Assembly (NCBI GenBank): GCA_001818695.1
Contig: MHJG01000002.1
Span: forward strand, 14,431 to 68,144
DNA length: 53,714 nt
Source of the DNA: Candidatus Harrisonbacteria bacterium RIFCSPHIGHO2_02_FULL_42_16
GTDB lineage: Bacteria; Patescibacteriota; Minisyncoccia; UBA6257; 02-FULL-45-10c
Direction: 5' to 3'
Shown here piece after piece: positions 1-9,094 of the stretch (positions are counted from its first letter, which is position 1; each line of letters opens with the position of its first letter). The position numbers and the translations under genes are program-made. The notes under the pieces are model-generated. The model saw only the letters and a list, made by a program, of their open reading frames with translations, was not told the origin of the DNA and did not search any database.

Positions 1-163
1 ACACTTGGTCTCCGGGCAAAATTTTGATGTGATACATCCTCATTTTTCCGGAAAGATGCGCCAATACCAGATTTCCGTCAGGCAATTTTACCCTAAATAA
101 AGTTCCAGGAAGCGCCTCTTCAACAACGCCTTCAACTTTAATGACATTCTTTTTAGAATTCAT
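1..163 (-). CDS. infA: Translation initiation factor IF-1 (C-terminus runs off the window edge)
   Basis: Reverse complement reads [54 protein letters not shown], a typical IF-1 S1/OB fold. Confidence 0.93.
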   Translation of the reverse strand, partial: MNSKKNVIKVEGVVEEALPGTLFRVKLPDGNLVLAHLSGKMRMYHIKILPGDQV

Positions 164-240
164 AATAAAAACTATACGCCATTAAAGCGTTACTAATGTA
201 TAAGTATAGCACGCGAAACCGTCAAAAGTCAAGTTCCCGG

Positions 241-1821
241 CTAATCCACGGCAATTTTAACTTTATCGGGAGAAGTCGGCACCTTTTTCACCCAAAACGG
301 CCACAGGGAAACAGTGGCGCTTTCCAGGCCGGGAATGGAAAATATAACCGCCTTGAATTCAACCTCAGGTTTCCCGAATATCTTGGAACGTAACGGCTCA
401 ATGTCAATTTTCCTGGCTAAAATTGCGGTATAACGAACTGGAAATGTAAGTTTTCCTCTGTCAAAATCTGCCCTCGGCAAACCGTACTCAAAAACAGATT
501 CTTTCAGATAAAATTCCTGCCCATTATCTTTAACAGCCCGCTCTTCCAATAGAAGCTTTAAAGTATCTTCTTCAAAAACAATAGCGGTTATTTCCGCTTC
601 AATAAAAACGCCAAATTGGCCTTTTTCATCCGCTTCCTCGTCAATTTTGGTCTGAATTATTTTATACTGCGTAGCCCCTTCTAAAACCTTGAATTTTTCG
701 GGAATCTGGGAAAAAATTGCGGTTTTTAAACTGTCATTCAAAGTTTTTTGAGCTTCCGCCTTGCCCTTGTTTATATCTTCATTAGTCGGATAAGCAATCT
801 GGCCGATAAATCCTCCAGTCATATCGTTTTTTGATTCTCCATAAAAATTCTGGTATTTCGGCCCGCCCTTAAAGCCGGGAATATTAAAAAGTTTAACCGG
901 GCCGATATTATATTCCGGACCGGCCTGGTCGGCTATAACTTCCGCCTCAATGCTGGAAGGAATTTTATTTCCTTCTATAATTTTTGCCCCGGGCACCGTT
1001 ATTCCCTTAATTAATTTAAAGGTTTTTCCGTCGGGAGAGGTAAATCTGGTATTGGCGACTAACTGCTGGGGGTCGGAACTATAGCTGTTATAAACCGTAA
1101 TGCTGCCGGTGGCTTTTTTTTGGACTTCCCGTTTCCCATTGGCGGGAAATTTCAGAAAAACATTTTTTTTCTGCGAAAAAATCTGATTGGGAATACTCAT
1201 TTTTGTCGTGTCAAAGACAGCGGATTTTTCCGTAATAATGGAATCGTTATAAATCCAATTTTGTTTTTTGGAAATTATGTTAACTTCCGCCCTGGGAAGA
1301 ACTTTCAAGCCGATGACCAGCAATAAAGACAGCCCCAAAATCGCTGAACCAATAATTAAAAATTTATTTTTGGATTCCGGCCAAAAAGCCGAAAAATCGA
1401 ATTTAGGCGGTTTAAATTCCGGTAATTTAAAAAATGGTTTTTTCTTAACATCTGAAATTTCCGGTTCAATTTCCGGCTCTAATGCCTCAAATTCGTCTTT
1501 AAATTTTTTACGCTTTTTCAAACCATCAGCTTTAAGAACGACAATATCGGAAAACTGACGCTTATTTTTCGTAAAAAACGGATTAAGGGCGGATAGGCCG
1601 CTCATTTCCGCAAGCTCAATCACGTGGTCGTCAACGGATTCTATGATAATTTCTTTATCCAATGCTCCCGCTTCGCGTTTCAACAAATGGAAATTACTTA
1701 ATGATTCTCCGATATGGGAAAAACGCGGAACGCTAAGAATAATCTTATCGCTTTCCGTTTCAATTATTTTTTCCACTATTTCCGCGACTTCGTCGCTTTT
1801 GTTTAATGAAATCTTCTTCAT
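241..1821 (-). CDS. Conserved single-TM membrane protein with large extracytoplasmic region (possibly baseplate J-like)
   Basis: 526-aa ORF; central hydrophobic segment FLIIGSAILGLSLLLVIGLKVL; ANTRFTSPDGKTFKL-type segment. Confidence 0.6.
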   Translation of the reverse strand: MKKISLNKSDEVAEIVEKIIETESDKIILSVPRFSHIGESLSNFHLLKREAGALDKEIIIESVDDHVIELAEMSGLSALNPFFTKNKRQFSDIVVLKADGLKKRKKFKDEFEALEPEIEPEISDVKKKPFFKLPEFKPPKFDFSAFWPESKNKFLIIGSAILGLSLLLVIGLKVLPRAEVNIISKKQNWIYNDSIITEKSAVFDTTKMSIPNQIFSQKKNVFLKFPANGKREVQKKATGSITVYNSYSSDPQQLVANTRFTSPDGKTFKLIKGITVPGAKIIEGNKIPSSIEAEVIADQAGPEYNIGPVKLFNIPGFKGGPKYQNFYGESKNDMTGGFIGQIAYPTNEDINKGKAEAQKTLNDSLKTAIFSQIPEKFKVLEGATQYKIIQTKIDEEADEKGQFGVFIEAEITAIVFEEDTLKLLLEERAVKDNGQEFYLKESVFEYGLPRADFDRGKLTFPVRYTAILARKIDIEPLRSKIFGKPEVEFKAVIFSIPGLESATVSLWPFWVKKVPTSPDKVKIAVD

Positions 1822-1832
1822 ACCATTGACCG

Positions 1833-1943
1833 ATTCAAACCCACAAACTTTTTATCCAAATCTACAAAGTTAGTTTGGATATAACTATTTGTAAGCCATT
1901 CGCATACAGTTTGTAGATTCGGATGTTATTTGTAGGTTTGGAT
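1833..1943. repeat. Cluster of four related 15-bp motifs (TTTGTAGRTTYGGAT and reverse complement)
   Basis: 1833-1847 attcaaacccacaaa (degenerate, reverse), 1854-1868 atccaaatctacaaa (reverse), 1910-1924 tttgtagattcggat, 1929-1943 tttgtaggtttggat. Confidence 0.6.
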
Positions 1944-1948
1944 CGCTA

Positions 1949-3151
1949 CTAAGTAATCAACCACCTGACTCTTCTGTTTGCCAAATGGCTCATTTTGTCA
2001 TTCTGCGGCAAAAAATTAATCTCCAAAAAAGCGCACAGCACCGAAAAAATATTTTTTACCTGGGTTGATTTTTTAAATTGTACACTATATCCGAATTTTT
2101 CGGTAATTAAATTTGTGGATAACGGCAAAAGTTTGGAAGATTTGTGCAATCTACTATTAAATCGGTCGGAGAAAATCAAGGATGGCATATTAAAAAAAGA
2201 ATTGACATAAATTTCGGACGGCTCTTCTATTAGGGAATTGAGGCCGTTAGCGAAAATCTGCAGTTCTTTGATTAAAATATTTTCAAATCTTCTTAAAAAA
2301 TTCTGCGAACCGTTTTCGGTAGCATACGCATCCACCAAAGATTTGGCGGTCGCCTGGTCAACCTTTAAATGATTGAATAATGACCTGGTCAGGGACTGCT
2401 CGCCCCAGGAAAAATTATCGTGATGGGACATCCGCCCGTTAGACGCGGAAAATAACGAGGTCTGGTCCGGAAATAAATTAGCGACGAAAAATCGGTCTTT
2501 GCCCAAAGCCCTCCAAAGAATGTGGCTAATCGCCGTGCCCGATTCGGTGATAAGGGCAATATTTTCTTTAGGCATGGTCTCCTGGAGCATTTTCATCAGT
2601 TCCCTGATAATAAAGGTCTGACTGAAATAAATTTCAACCGATTTCGCCTTAAAGCCGATGGGATTAACAATTTTATGACCATCCAATCTTACGCTTCGGA
2701 TTCTAACATCGCTTAAAAGCACGTCAATATCGTCCACATTCATCTTATTCGCCACCTTCAGCCGATAGCGGTCAAAAAATTTCCAAATCGCCTGCGAAAT
2801 TAAATTATCCAAATCCGCCTCGTCAATCGCCTCTTTTGGATGCTGGCGAATAAGGGGAACAGAAGCGTACATGGTGGTGGCCAGCGACGAATCCAAGCTT
2901 AAAATAATCTTATAGCTGTCCAATCTCCGGACTTTTTTAAGCAAAAGCCGGACCGCCCGCAAAGAATTAAGAGGGGTAAACTCCGGCAAGGGCTGTAAAA
3001 AGTTTTTTACGACGCGAATTTCTTTTTTCTCCGCGCTTACTTTAAGTACGGTAACCTGGACATAGTGATTTAAAAGCTCAACAATAAGATACCTATCATA
3101 CCTACTAAATAGGCCTAAGAACCATTGTTTTATTGCGTTAAATCCCAACAC
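1949..3151 (-). CDS. PilM/SHS2-like (actin-like fold) hypothetical protein
   Basis: 400-aa ORF; DRYLIVELLNHYVQVTVLKVSAEKKEIRVV start and overall layout resemble PilM-type proteins; weak. Confidence 0.4.
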   Translation of the reverse strand: MLGFNAIKQWFLGLFSRYDRYLIVELLNHYVQVTVLKVSAEKKEIRVVKNFLQPLPEFTPLNSLRAVRLLLKKVRRLDSYKIILSLDSSLATTMYASVPLIRQHPKEAIDEADLDNLISQAIWKFFDRYRLKVANKMNVDDIDVLLSDVRIRSVRLDGHKIVNPIGFKAKSVEIYFSQTFIIRELMKMLQETMPKENIALITESGTAISHILWRALGKDRFFVANLFPDQTSLFSASNGRMSHHDNFSWGEQSLTRSLFNHLKVDQATAKSLVDAYATENGSQNFLRRFENILIKELQIFANGLNSLIEEPSEIYVNSFFNMPSLIFSDRFNSRLHKSSKLLPLSTNLITEKFGYSVQFKKSTQVKNIFSVLCAFLEINFLPQNDKMSHLANRRVRWLIT

Positions 3152-3235
3152 TTTTAAGTATAGCAGTAAACAGAAATGCGGCCAAATAAGCCGTTAATAT
3201 GGCGCATACCTGCTTAAAAGTATTAAAAAGCCGTG

Positions 3236-3736
3236 TTACCACGGCCAGCGAATCTGAGGAAACATTTCACGCAAAGGAATGCTTTCTTCTTGATTCGCTA
3301 TCTGATTTATTATTGATTGGAAAAACCTAATTTCAGAATAATTGTCAGCGGGAGTTAACTTTAAATCTAAAATCGCTTTTTGAAGCCAGCTTTTTTTAAA
3401 TACCGCATTTTTATCGTCAAATAGAATATTTTTACGGAATGCCTTGCTTGTGATTACTTGACTTACTTGTCCATTTTCGGCTGCATATATTATAGTCACA
3501 TAAGCGTCATTGTACCGCATCGCGGCATCCTTCAAATCACAATACAATATTTTTTCTATTTTACCGCCAATTGAAATTTGAAAATTACCGCTAATCCGAT
3601 AATATAAAATTCTTTTTTCGTCCCGATGCCACACTTCTGCTTTCCGGAATTTAAAAAATCCCGATATAACAAGATTTCCTATCCAAAAAACAGTATACGA
3701 AAAAATGGCAAGCAGTAAAAATAACGCGCATCCCAT
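3236..3736 (-). CDS. Hypothetical membrane-anchored protein
   Basis: 166-aa ORF with N-terminal hydrophobic segment. Confidence 0.55.
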   Translation of the reverse strand: MGCALFLLLAIFSYTVFWIGNLVISGFFKFRKAEVWHRDEKRILYYRISGNFQISIGGKIEKILYCDLKDAAMRYNDAYVTIIYAAENGQVSQVITSKAFRKNILFDDKNAVFKKSWLQKAILDLKLTPADNYSEIRFFQSIINQIANQEESIPLREMFPQIRWPW

Positions 3737-3938
3737 AAAACCTCCCTTGCTGTTTTCAAAGATTTTATAATTTAAAAATAACAGATATTTTATTATCCGT
3801 CAATCTTAACCCCCCGCAAGCTATTCAACGAAACTCCACGGGCCGAAACTCATGGTTTCTTTTTCGTCCCAGCTTTGCTGATATTTTGACATATAAAAAT
3901 AAAATGTTAATAATTTATGAATTTGTAGGCTATCGTAG

Positions 3939-4265
3939 TTATTTCATTTTATCTTCTGATCCCCTCTCCAGTTCTTCCCAAATAACTTCATACCTTCCAT
4001 CGGTGTGATGTTTTATATCAAAATAATCAAGGACGCCATCCAGGATATCTGCCCAAAAAACTCCTCCTATTTTAGTAGGGCGTTTATTCGATAAATCGTC
4101 TATAAGATCTGCGCAAATTTCTTTATTAACCCATTTGGGACCGTATGCTTCCATCGCTTGCCTAAGTTGATAAATGAAACGTTCTCTTACTTTATGGACG
4201 AGCTGTTCATGAGATTCTTCTCCCCCCGACATCTCTTTATTTTTTGATGGAATTTTTTCAGTCAT
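3939..4265 (-). CDS. Hypothetical protein
   Basis: 108-aa ORF in an otherwise empty interval. Confidence 0.5.
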   Translation of the reverse strand: MTEKIPSKNKEMSGGEESHEQLVHKVRERFIYQLRQAMEAYGPKWVNKEICADLIDDLSNKRPTKIGGVFWADILDGVLDYFDIKHHTDGRYEVIWEELERGSEDKMK

Positions 4266-4537
4266 GGATTTAATTGTAACAAACGTTTTGTAAAAACGTC
4301 AAATAAACTAAAAACTGGCCTTATTTATTCTATTAATGCCTTGACACGTTTAATACCAACCCCCCCCAACGGCTTCTCGCGTGGAGAATTTATAATTCAA
4401 GCTTCGCCAAGTTTGGCTTGGCTTCTTTATATTTGGCACTTCAACGCACAGCACTTCAACGCGTTAAAGTGCTGGTATGCCTATTATCCCCAACCATAGG
4501 GTCATGATTTTAGTAAGATATTTTGATATTATAAAAG

Positions 4538-4557
4538 GCCCATTGCTGGGCCAAATT
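4538..4557 (-). terminator. Hairpin GGCCCA-ttgc-TGGGCC downstream of the 4574 ORF
   Basis: aaaaggcccattgctgggccaaattt. Confidence 0.55.
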
Positions 4558-4573
4558 TAAATTTTCAATCTGC

Positions 4574-4774
4574 CTAATCGGAATTAGTATAATGCAGAAG
4601 TTTATCAAAAAAGTCAGCGGCAATTCTACTTAACTTCAAACGCTGATTGCCGCGGCAACGATTCTTAAAAAAATCGTCAAATCCTATATCCACTAATGCC
4701 GATAACACACCAGCCTCTTCGTCGTTCAAAACCAAAATTATTTTGCGACTTTTCTTTCTTCTTTCTATCTTCAT
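4574..4774 (-). CDS. Small hypothetical protein
   Basis: 66-aa ORF followed by a hairpin. Confidence 0.45.
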   Translation of the reverse strand: MKIERRKKSRKIILVLNDEEAGVLSALVDIGFDDFFKNRCRGNQRLKLSRIAADFFDKLLHYTNSD

Positions 4775-4848
4775 CTCATGCTCCTATTATTTTAAAGAAT
4801 AAACTAATACGATTCTATCATTTCAAAATAAAAAGTCAAGATAAGGCC

Positions 4849-6732
4849 TTAGTCAACTACCCCGCGTATTCTCCTGACTCCGGCTCCGACCGCTTCCTGC
4901 TTAGAAATTTTAAATTTCCCAATCTTAAAAGTATTGGCAACATGCGGTCCGCCGCAAAATTCCCGACTGAAAGCCGGCTCTGAGCTTACCGAGGAATTGC
5001 CGCCTATTGAATAAACTTTAACTTTGTCAGGGTATTTTTCTTTGAAAAAATACAGGGCGCCGGTTTTTTTAGCTTCTTCAATCGGCAATTCTTGATAAGT
5101 TACCGGCAAATCCTTTTGAATCGCCTCGTTCACTAAGTCCTCAACTTTTTTAATTTCTTCATCGGTCAATTTCCGCGAAAATGAAAAATCAAAGCGGGTG
5201 CGTTCCGCCGTAATATCCGAACCCATCTGCTTTACTTCCGAGCCAAGAACCCGGCGGAGCGCAGCTTGAAGCAAGTGCGTGGCAGTATGAAGCCGGGTTA
5301 CTTTTTCCACTTCTTCCGGCGTGGATGCTTTCAATTCTCCGGTATCTAAAATCAAGCCGTGCCCGCCAAATTTCTTTTCCTGTCCGGCGCGGGAAATTTC
5401 CTGATGTTTCTGAAATTCGGCGTCAAAATCTGCCTTATTCAAATTCTTCACCTTATCCGGAACTAATTCCTGAAGTAATTCAAACGGCAGGCCAAAGGTC
5501 TCGTAAATATAAAAGGCGTCTTTGGCGGTAATTCTGTCGTATTTCTCTATTTCTTTAACTCCGAGCGCCAATGCTTTCTCAAACTTATCTTTTTCACCGA
5601 ACAAAATTTCCAAAATCTCTTTCGTTTTTTTGACTTCCGGATACCATTCCCCATAATTTTCTTTCACGAAATCAACTGCTATTGAAAATAAATCCGCGTG
5701 GATATCATATTTGATTCCGTACACTAAAATTCTCCTCAAAAGCCGCCGCAAAATATACCCTGCTTCTTTATTGGACGGCCGAAGCCCATCGGCAACCAAA
5801 AAAACCGAAGCGCGCAAATGGTCAGCCAGTATTTTTAATACCTTTTTATGGAGTACCGACTGTGTTTCGTGCGGCAATTTTGGAACGGCCTCTCTTAATT
5901 TAAAAATAAGTGGATAGAATAAATCCGTCTCAAACACATTTGGAACGCCTTGCATCATTACCGCCAGCCGTTCCAATCCCATTCCGGTATCCACTCCCGG
6001 ACTGCTGATTTTTTCTAACTCTAACCCATCGCCTCCAATTTCTAACCTCTTACCGTAGTATTCATTAAAAACCAGATTCCAAATTTCCACATCATCAACA
6101 TAAATTTCTGTGGTAGGGCCGCAAGGGCCTTCATTGCCAGTCGGTCCCCACCAATTATCTTCCCGGCCATGTTCCTTAATTTTATCCTCCGGCAAACCGA
6201 TTTCTTTATGCCAGATATTAAACGATTCTGCGTCACGCGAAACTTGTCCCTCACCCTTGAAAGAGTGATTTGTAAACGAACCGCTTGCTTCGCGCTCTTT
6301 CAAGGGTGAGGGGTCGCCGCCGAATACCGATACCGTAATCCGTTCCCGGGCAATTCCCAAAACATCCACGATAAATTCATACGCCCAATGAATCGCTTCT
6401 TTTTTGAAATAACTCGCGCCGCTGCCATCTAGATTTGCCGGGCCGCCGAACGAAAAATTTCCCAACATTTCAAAAAAAGTAAGGTGGGTCTCATCCCCGA
6501 CCGAATCAATATCCGAAGTCCGGAAACATTTTTGAACGGACGCGGCATTTCTACTCTTAAAATCCCGCAATGGGTCGGCTTTGCCGATATAATACGGCTT
6601 GAATTGCTGCATTCCGGCGGTAGTCAAAAGCACCGACGGGTCGTCGGGAATTAAAAGCGAAGATGGAACAATCTTATGCCCACGCTCCTCAAAAAAATTC
6701 AGAAATTTTCCGCGGATTTCCTTAGAATTCAT
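4849..6732 (-). CDS. alaS: Alanyl-tRNA synthetase, short form
   Basis: MNSKEIRGKFLNFFEERGHKIVPSSLLIPDDPSVLLTTAGMQQFKPYYIG; HTATH and CGGPH zinc motifs; 627 aa. Confidence 0.97.
   Translation of the reverse strand: MNSKEIRGKFLNFFEERGHKIVPSSLLIPDDPSVLLTTAGMQQFKPYYIGKADPLRDFKSRNAASVQKCFRTSDIDSVGDETHLTFFEMLGNFSFGGPANLDGSGASYFKKEAIHWAYEFIVDVLGIARERITVSVFGGDPSPLKEREASGSFTNHSFKGEGQVSRDAESFNIWHKEIGLPEDKIKEHGREDNWWGPTGNEGPCGPTTEIYVDDVEIWNLVFNEYYGKRLEIGGDGLELEKISSPGVDTGMGLERLAVMMQGVPNVFETDLFYPLIFKLREAVPKLPHETQSVLHKKVLKILADHLRASVFLVADGLRPSNKEAGYILRRLLRRILVYGIKYDIHADLFSIAVDFVKENYGEWYPEVKKTKEILEILFGEKDKFEKALALGVKEIEKYDRITAKDAFYIYETFGLPFELLQELVPDKVKNLNKADFDAEFQKHQEISRAGQEKKFGGHGLILDTGELKASTPEEVEKVTRLHTATHLLQAALRRVLGSEVKQMGSDITAERTRFDFSFSRKLTDEEIKKVEDLVNEAIQKDLPVTYQELPIEEAKKTGALYFFKEKYPDKVKVYSIGGNSSVSSEPAFSREFCGGPHVANTFKIGKFKISKQEAVGAGVRRIRGVVD
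6248..6312. repeat. Palindromic element read in frame inside alaS
   Basis: 18-bp perfect inverted repeat ccctcacccttgaaagag (6248-6265) / ctctttcaagggtgaggg (6295-6312). Confidence 0.85.
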
Positions 6733-6777
6733 AATTATGTTATATAAAAAATTTTATCATAAAAAAATTAAACAAAA

Positions 6778-6800
6778 AAGCTCGTAAGAAATCCTACGAG
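6778..6800 (-). terminator. Rho-independent-like hairpin
   Basis: gctcgta-agaaatcc-tacgagc next to an A-rich (T-rich on minus) tract. Confidence 0.6.
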
Positions 6801-6811
6801 CATTGAACTAT

Positions 6812-7324
6812 TTAATCTCCTTTGATTTCAACCATGGGGCACACTTTATTTTTAACGGCAACCACATACTCTCTGATTAGCTTAACCGCTTCATTATCGC
6901 TTGAAAGCAATTTATTCTCTAAAGCATAGTATAAAAATAAAATCGCCAAACAAAGCGCCAAAAACGTAAAGCCTAGAAACGCATACCTTCCCAGCTTGGT
7001 AAAAAATGAAAGGTATAAAAGGAAAAAGTAAATCGGCAATACGCGAAAACCTTTAATCGTCGGCCACTTTTTATATGAAATAAAAACTGGACCGTATACA
7101 GATGAAGATGGATGTTTGGCAAAAAGAATTCCAGATAAATATACAATTGCCAAAACAAATAATACTACCGGCCACACAATAAATAACATAAAAATAAATC
7201 TCCTGAATAAAATGCACAAGCTTACTTTACCGGGAATCCATCCTCTAAAATTCATAAAACTCGGGTAAGCGACCCTGCGCACTAATCCGTCCGACCTAAT
7301 TTTCATTCCTTTTTCTCCTATCAA
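6812..7324 (-). CDS. Hypothetical multi-pass membrane protein
   Basis: 170-aa ORF with several hydrophobic segments. Confidence 0.55.
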   Translation of the reverse strand: MIGEKGMKIRSDGLVRRVAYPSFMNFRGWIPGKVSLCILFRRFIFMLFIVWPVVLFVLAIVYLSGILFAKHPSSSVYGPVFISYKKWPTIKGFRVLPIYFFLLYLSFFTKLGRYAFLGFTFLALCLAILFLYYALENKLLSSDNEAVKLIREYVVAVKNKVCPMVEIKGD

Positions 7325-7381
7325 ACAACTTCAAATACTAAAAAGAGTATATAGTAAAAGCAATTAAAATGTCAAGTAGCC

Positions 7382-8962
7382 CTACTCTCCGGAATTTAAC
7401 TTTTGAATCGCCTCCTCCTTTAATTCCTTTTCTTTTTGGCCGCTCATCGGCAAAACTTTTTCAATAAACGGCTGAGTCGCCCGCCTTTCTTTTATTTTTT
7501 CTTCTACCCGATTCAATAAAGATTGAAGCATTTCCTCGGCAGAAAATAACAGTAACTTTGACGCCTTTAAATAAGGAATAACGGAATCCGGCTGGCTGTT
7601 TTTCCGACTTATTAAGTCCGACAGTTTAACCAAAGAGTTTTCGGTCTCCGCCGCAAAGGCGTAAAATTCCTTGGCATTTTTTTCAGTCAGCCCGTTTTTT
7701 TTGGCATTATCCATCAAATCATCATAAGCCGACTTCAATAATTGAAGCTCTTCACTTTTATCTTCAAAAAAGGCCAGTTGGCTTAACACTCCGCGAGCCG
7801 CCGCCAAGGATATGGACGCCCGGCTGAAAACATCGCCATACTGCTTCTCTTTCAAAAATTCTTCCGCCTGCTTAACATTAAATTCGGCTTGTAAAAAAAG
7901 ATTCTTAACGGCGCTACTTTTTATATTTGGCAATAAAGCGTTTTCTAAAATACCTAATACTAAATTAGCTTCGCTTAAGATATTTTCCGCTTCCGACCTT
8001 CCGATTCCCTTACCCGCGGATTCAAACAATTTTTGCCGGGCTAAATTAAACGAATTCTTTAAGTCCTGATTGTCAATAAACTCCCGCGCCTCATCTAACG
8101 TTTTGATACGGCGCAATAAATCGCCAGGCAACGCCTCTAATAATTCCGGCAAATACCGAACTACATCCCGCGAAATAATTTTCACCTGGGATTTCAATAA
8201 TAAGTCATTTTTAACTTTCAAAAATTCTTTTTGCAGCTGCGATTCTTGGCTGTCAAATTCCTTGCCGGCATCCAATAATAATTTTTCTTCAAAACGGCCC
8301 AGCGCCTCCGCGCCGCGGAATTCTTTCAGCAGGCCGTCCGGCTGGCCTTCTAAAATTTCCCATATTTTATTTTTCAAATTTTGAACGACGCCCAGTTTTA
8401 CTAATGCCATCGGCGCCAATGAACTTAACTTTTCTTGGGAAATTTTTAGCTCTTCGTCAAACTGGCGGCTGGCGGCCGGTTTTAATTCGTCAAAAAGCTC
8501 AATATGCTTCACGGCTAAATCAATCAAGGTATTGGCAATTCCTGAAACAAGAGAGTTCCCATCTATTTTTTTAATGCCGCCGGCATATTGCTGTAAACGG
8601 CCAATACTCTCCTGATAAAGCTTAATGGCGCTGGATAATCCCTTGGCATTATCCGGAATAATCTCATGTAAATTTTTTAATTCCGCGGCTTTATTGTTTA
8701 AAATGCCTAATTCCAGCTCTATCTTTTTTAAAATATCAAAAGATAAGGTCCGCAAAGTTGAACGTTTCAGCTTCTTTACGAAATAAAAGAAATTGGTATT
8801 TAATAAGCCGGGATTCTCCACTCCGAGATTTTCCAATTTCACTTCTTCGGCGGCAATCAAATCCTGCACGATGCTTTCACTGGCAATATCCGCCTTAGCC
8901 GTCCCGCCACCCATGCCGCCTCCGATTGCCAATAAAATTAAAATTATTTTTAAATTTTTCAT
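7382..8962 (-). CDS. Secreted, probably coiled-coil/helical hypothetical protein
   Basis: 526 aa; N-terminal MKNLKIILILLAIGGGMGGGTAKA looks like a signal peptide; Leu/Glu/Lys-rich remainder. Confidence 0.65.
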   Translation of the reverse strand: MKNLKIILILLAIGGGMGGGTAKADIASESIVQDLIAAEEVKLENLGVENPGLLNTNFFYFVKKLKRSTLRTLSFDILKKIELELGILNNKAAELKNLHEIIPDNAKGLSSAIKLYQESIGRLQQYAGGIKKIDGNSLVSGIANTLIDLAVKHIELFDELKPAASRQFDEELKISQEKLSSLAPMALVKLGVVQNLKNKIWEILEGQPDGLLKEFRGAEALGRFEEKLLLDAGKEFDSQESQLQKEFLKVKNDLLLKSQVKIISRDVVRYLPELLEALPGDLLRRIKTLDEAREFIDNQDLKNSFNLARQKLFESAGKGIGRSEAENILSEANLVLGILENALLPNIKSSAVKNLFLQAEFNVKQAEEFLKEKQYGDVFSRASISLAAARGVLSQLAFFEDKSEELQLLKSAYDDLMDNAKKNGLTEKNAKEFYAFAAETENSLVKLSDLISRKNSQPDSVIPYLKASKLLLFSAEEMLQSLLNRVEEKIKERRATQPFIEKVLPMSGQKEKELKEEAIQKLNSGE

Positions 8963-9094
8963 CCCTCACCCTTAAAGGATCGCGAAAACGCCGCAATACC
9001 TTTGTGTTAATTGAAGACCTTTCGTCAAAATTGTTTCTGTAAAAAATTTCATATAATTTGCAAGTAATTTATCAATCCTTTAAGGGTGAGGGAT
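8961..9094. mobile_element. MITE-like 134-bp element, copy 1
   Basis: Perfect 20-bp terminal inverted repeats atccctcacccttaaaggat / atcctttaagggtgagggat; second copy at 29356-29489. Confidence 0.8.

Noticed and set aside
4340-4500. C8 tract and GCACTTCAACGC direct repeats between genes as a functional element
   Set aside because: Short and without further structure; could be decayed repeat or terminator remnants.
7812-8384. Plus-strand ORFs opposite the 7382-8962 gene
   Set aside because: Antisense shadow ORFs without SD or domain; the same applies to most plus-strand ORFs opposite alaS, dnaG, murC, the P-type ATPase and the FecR gene.
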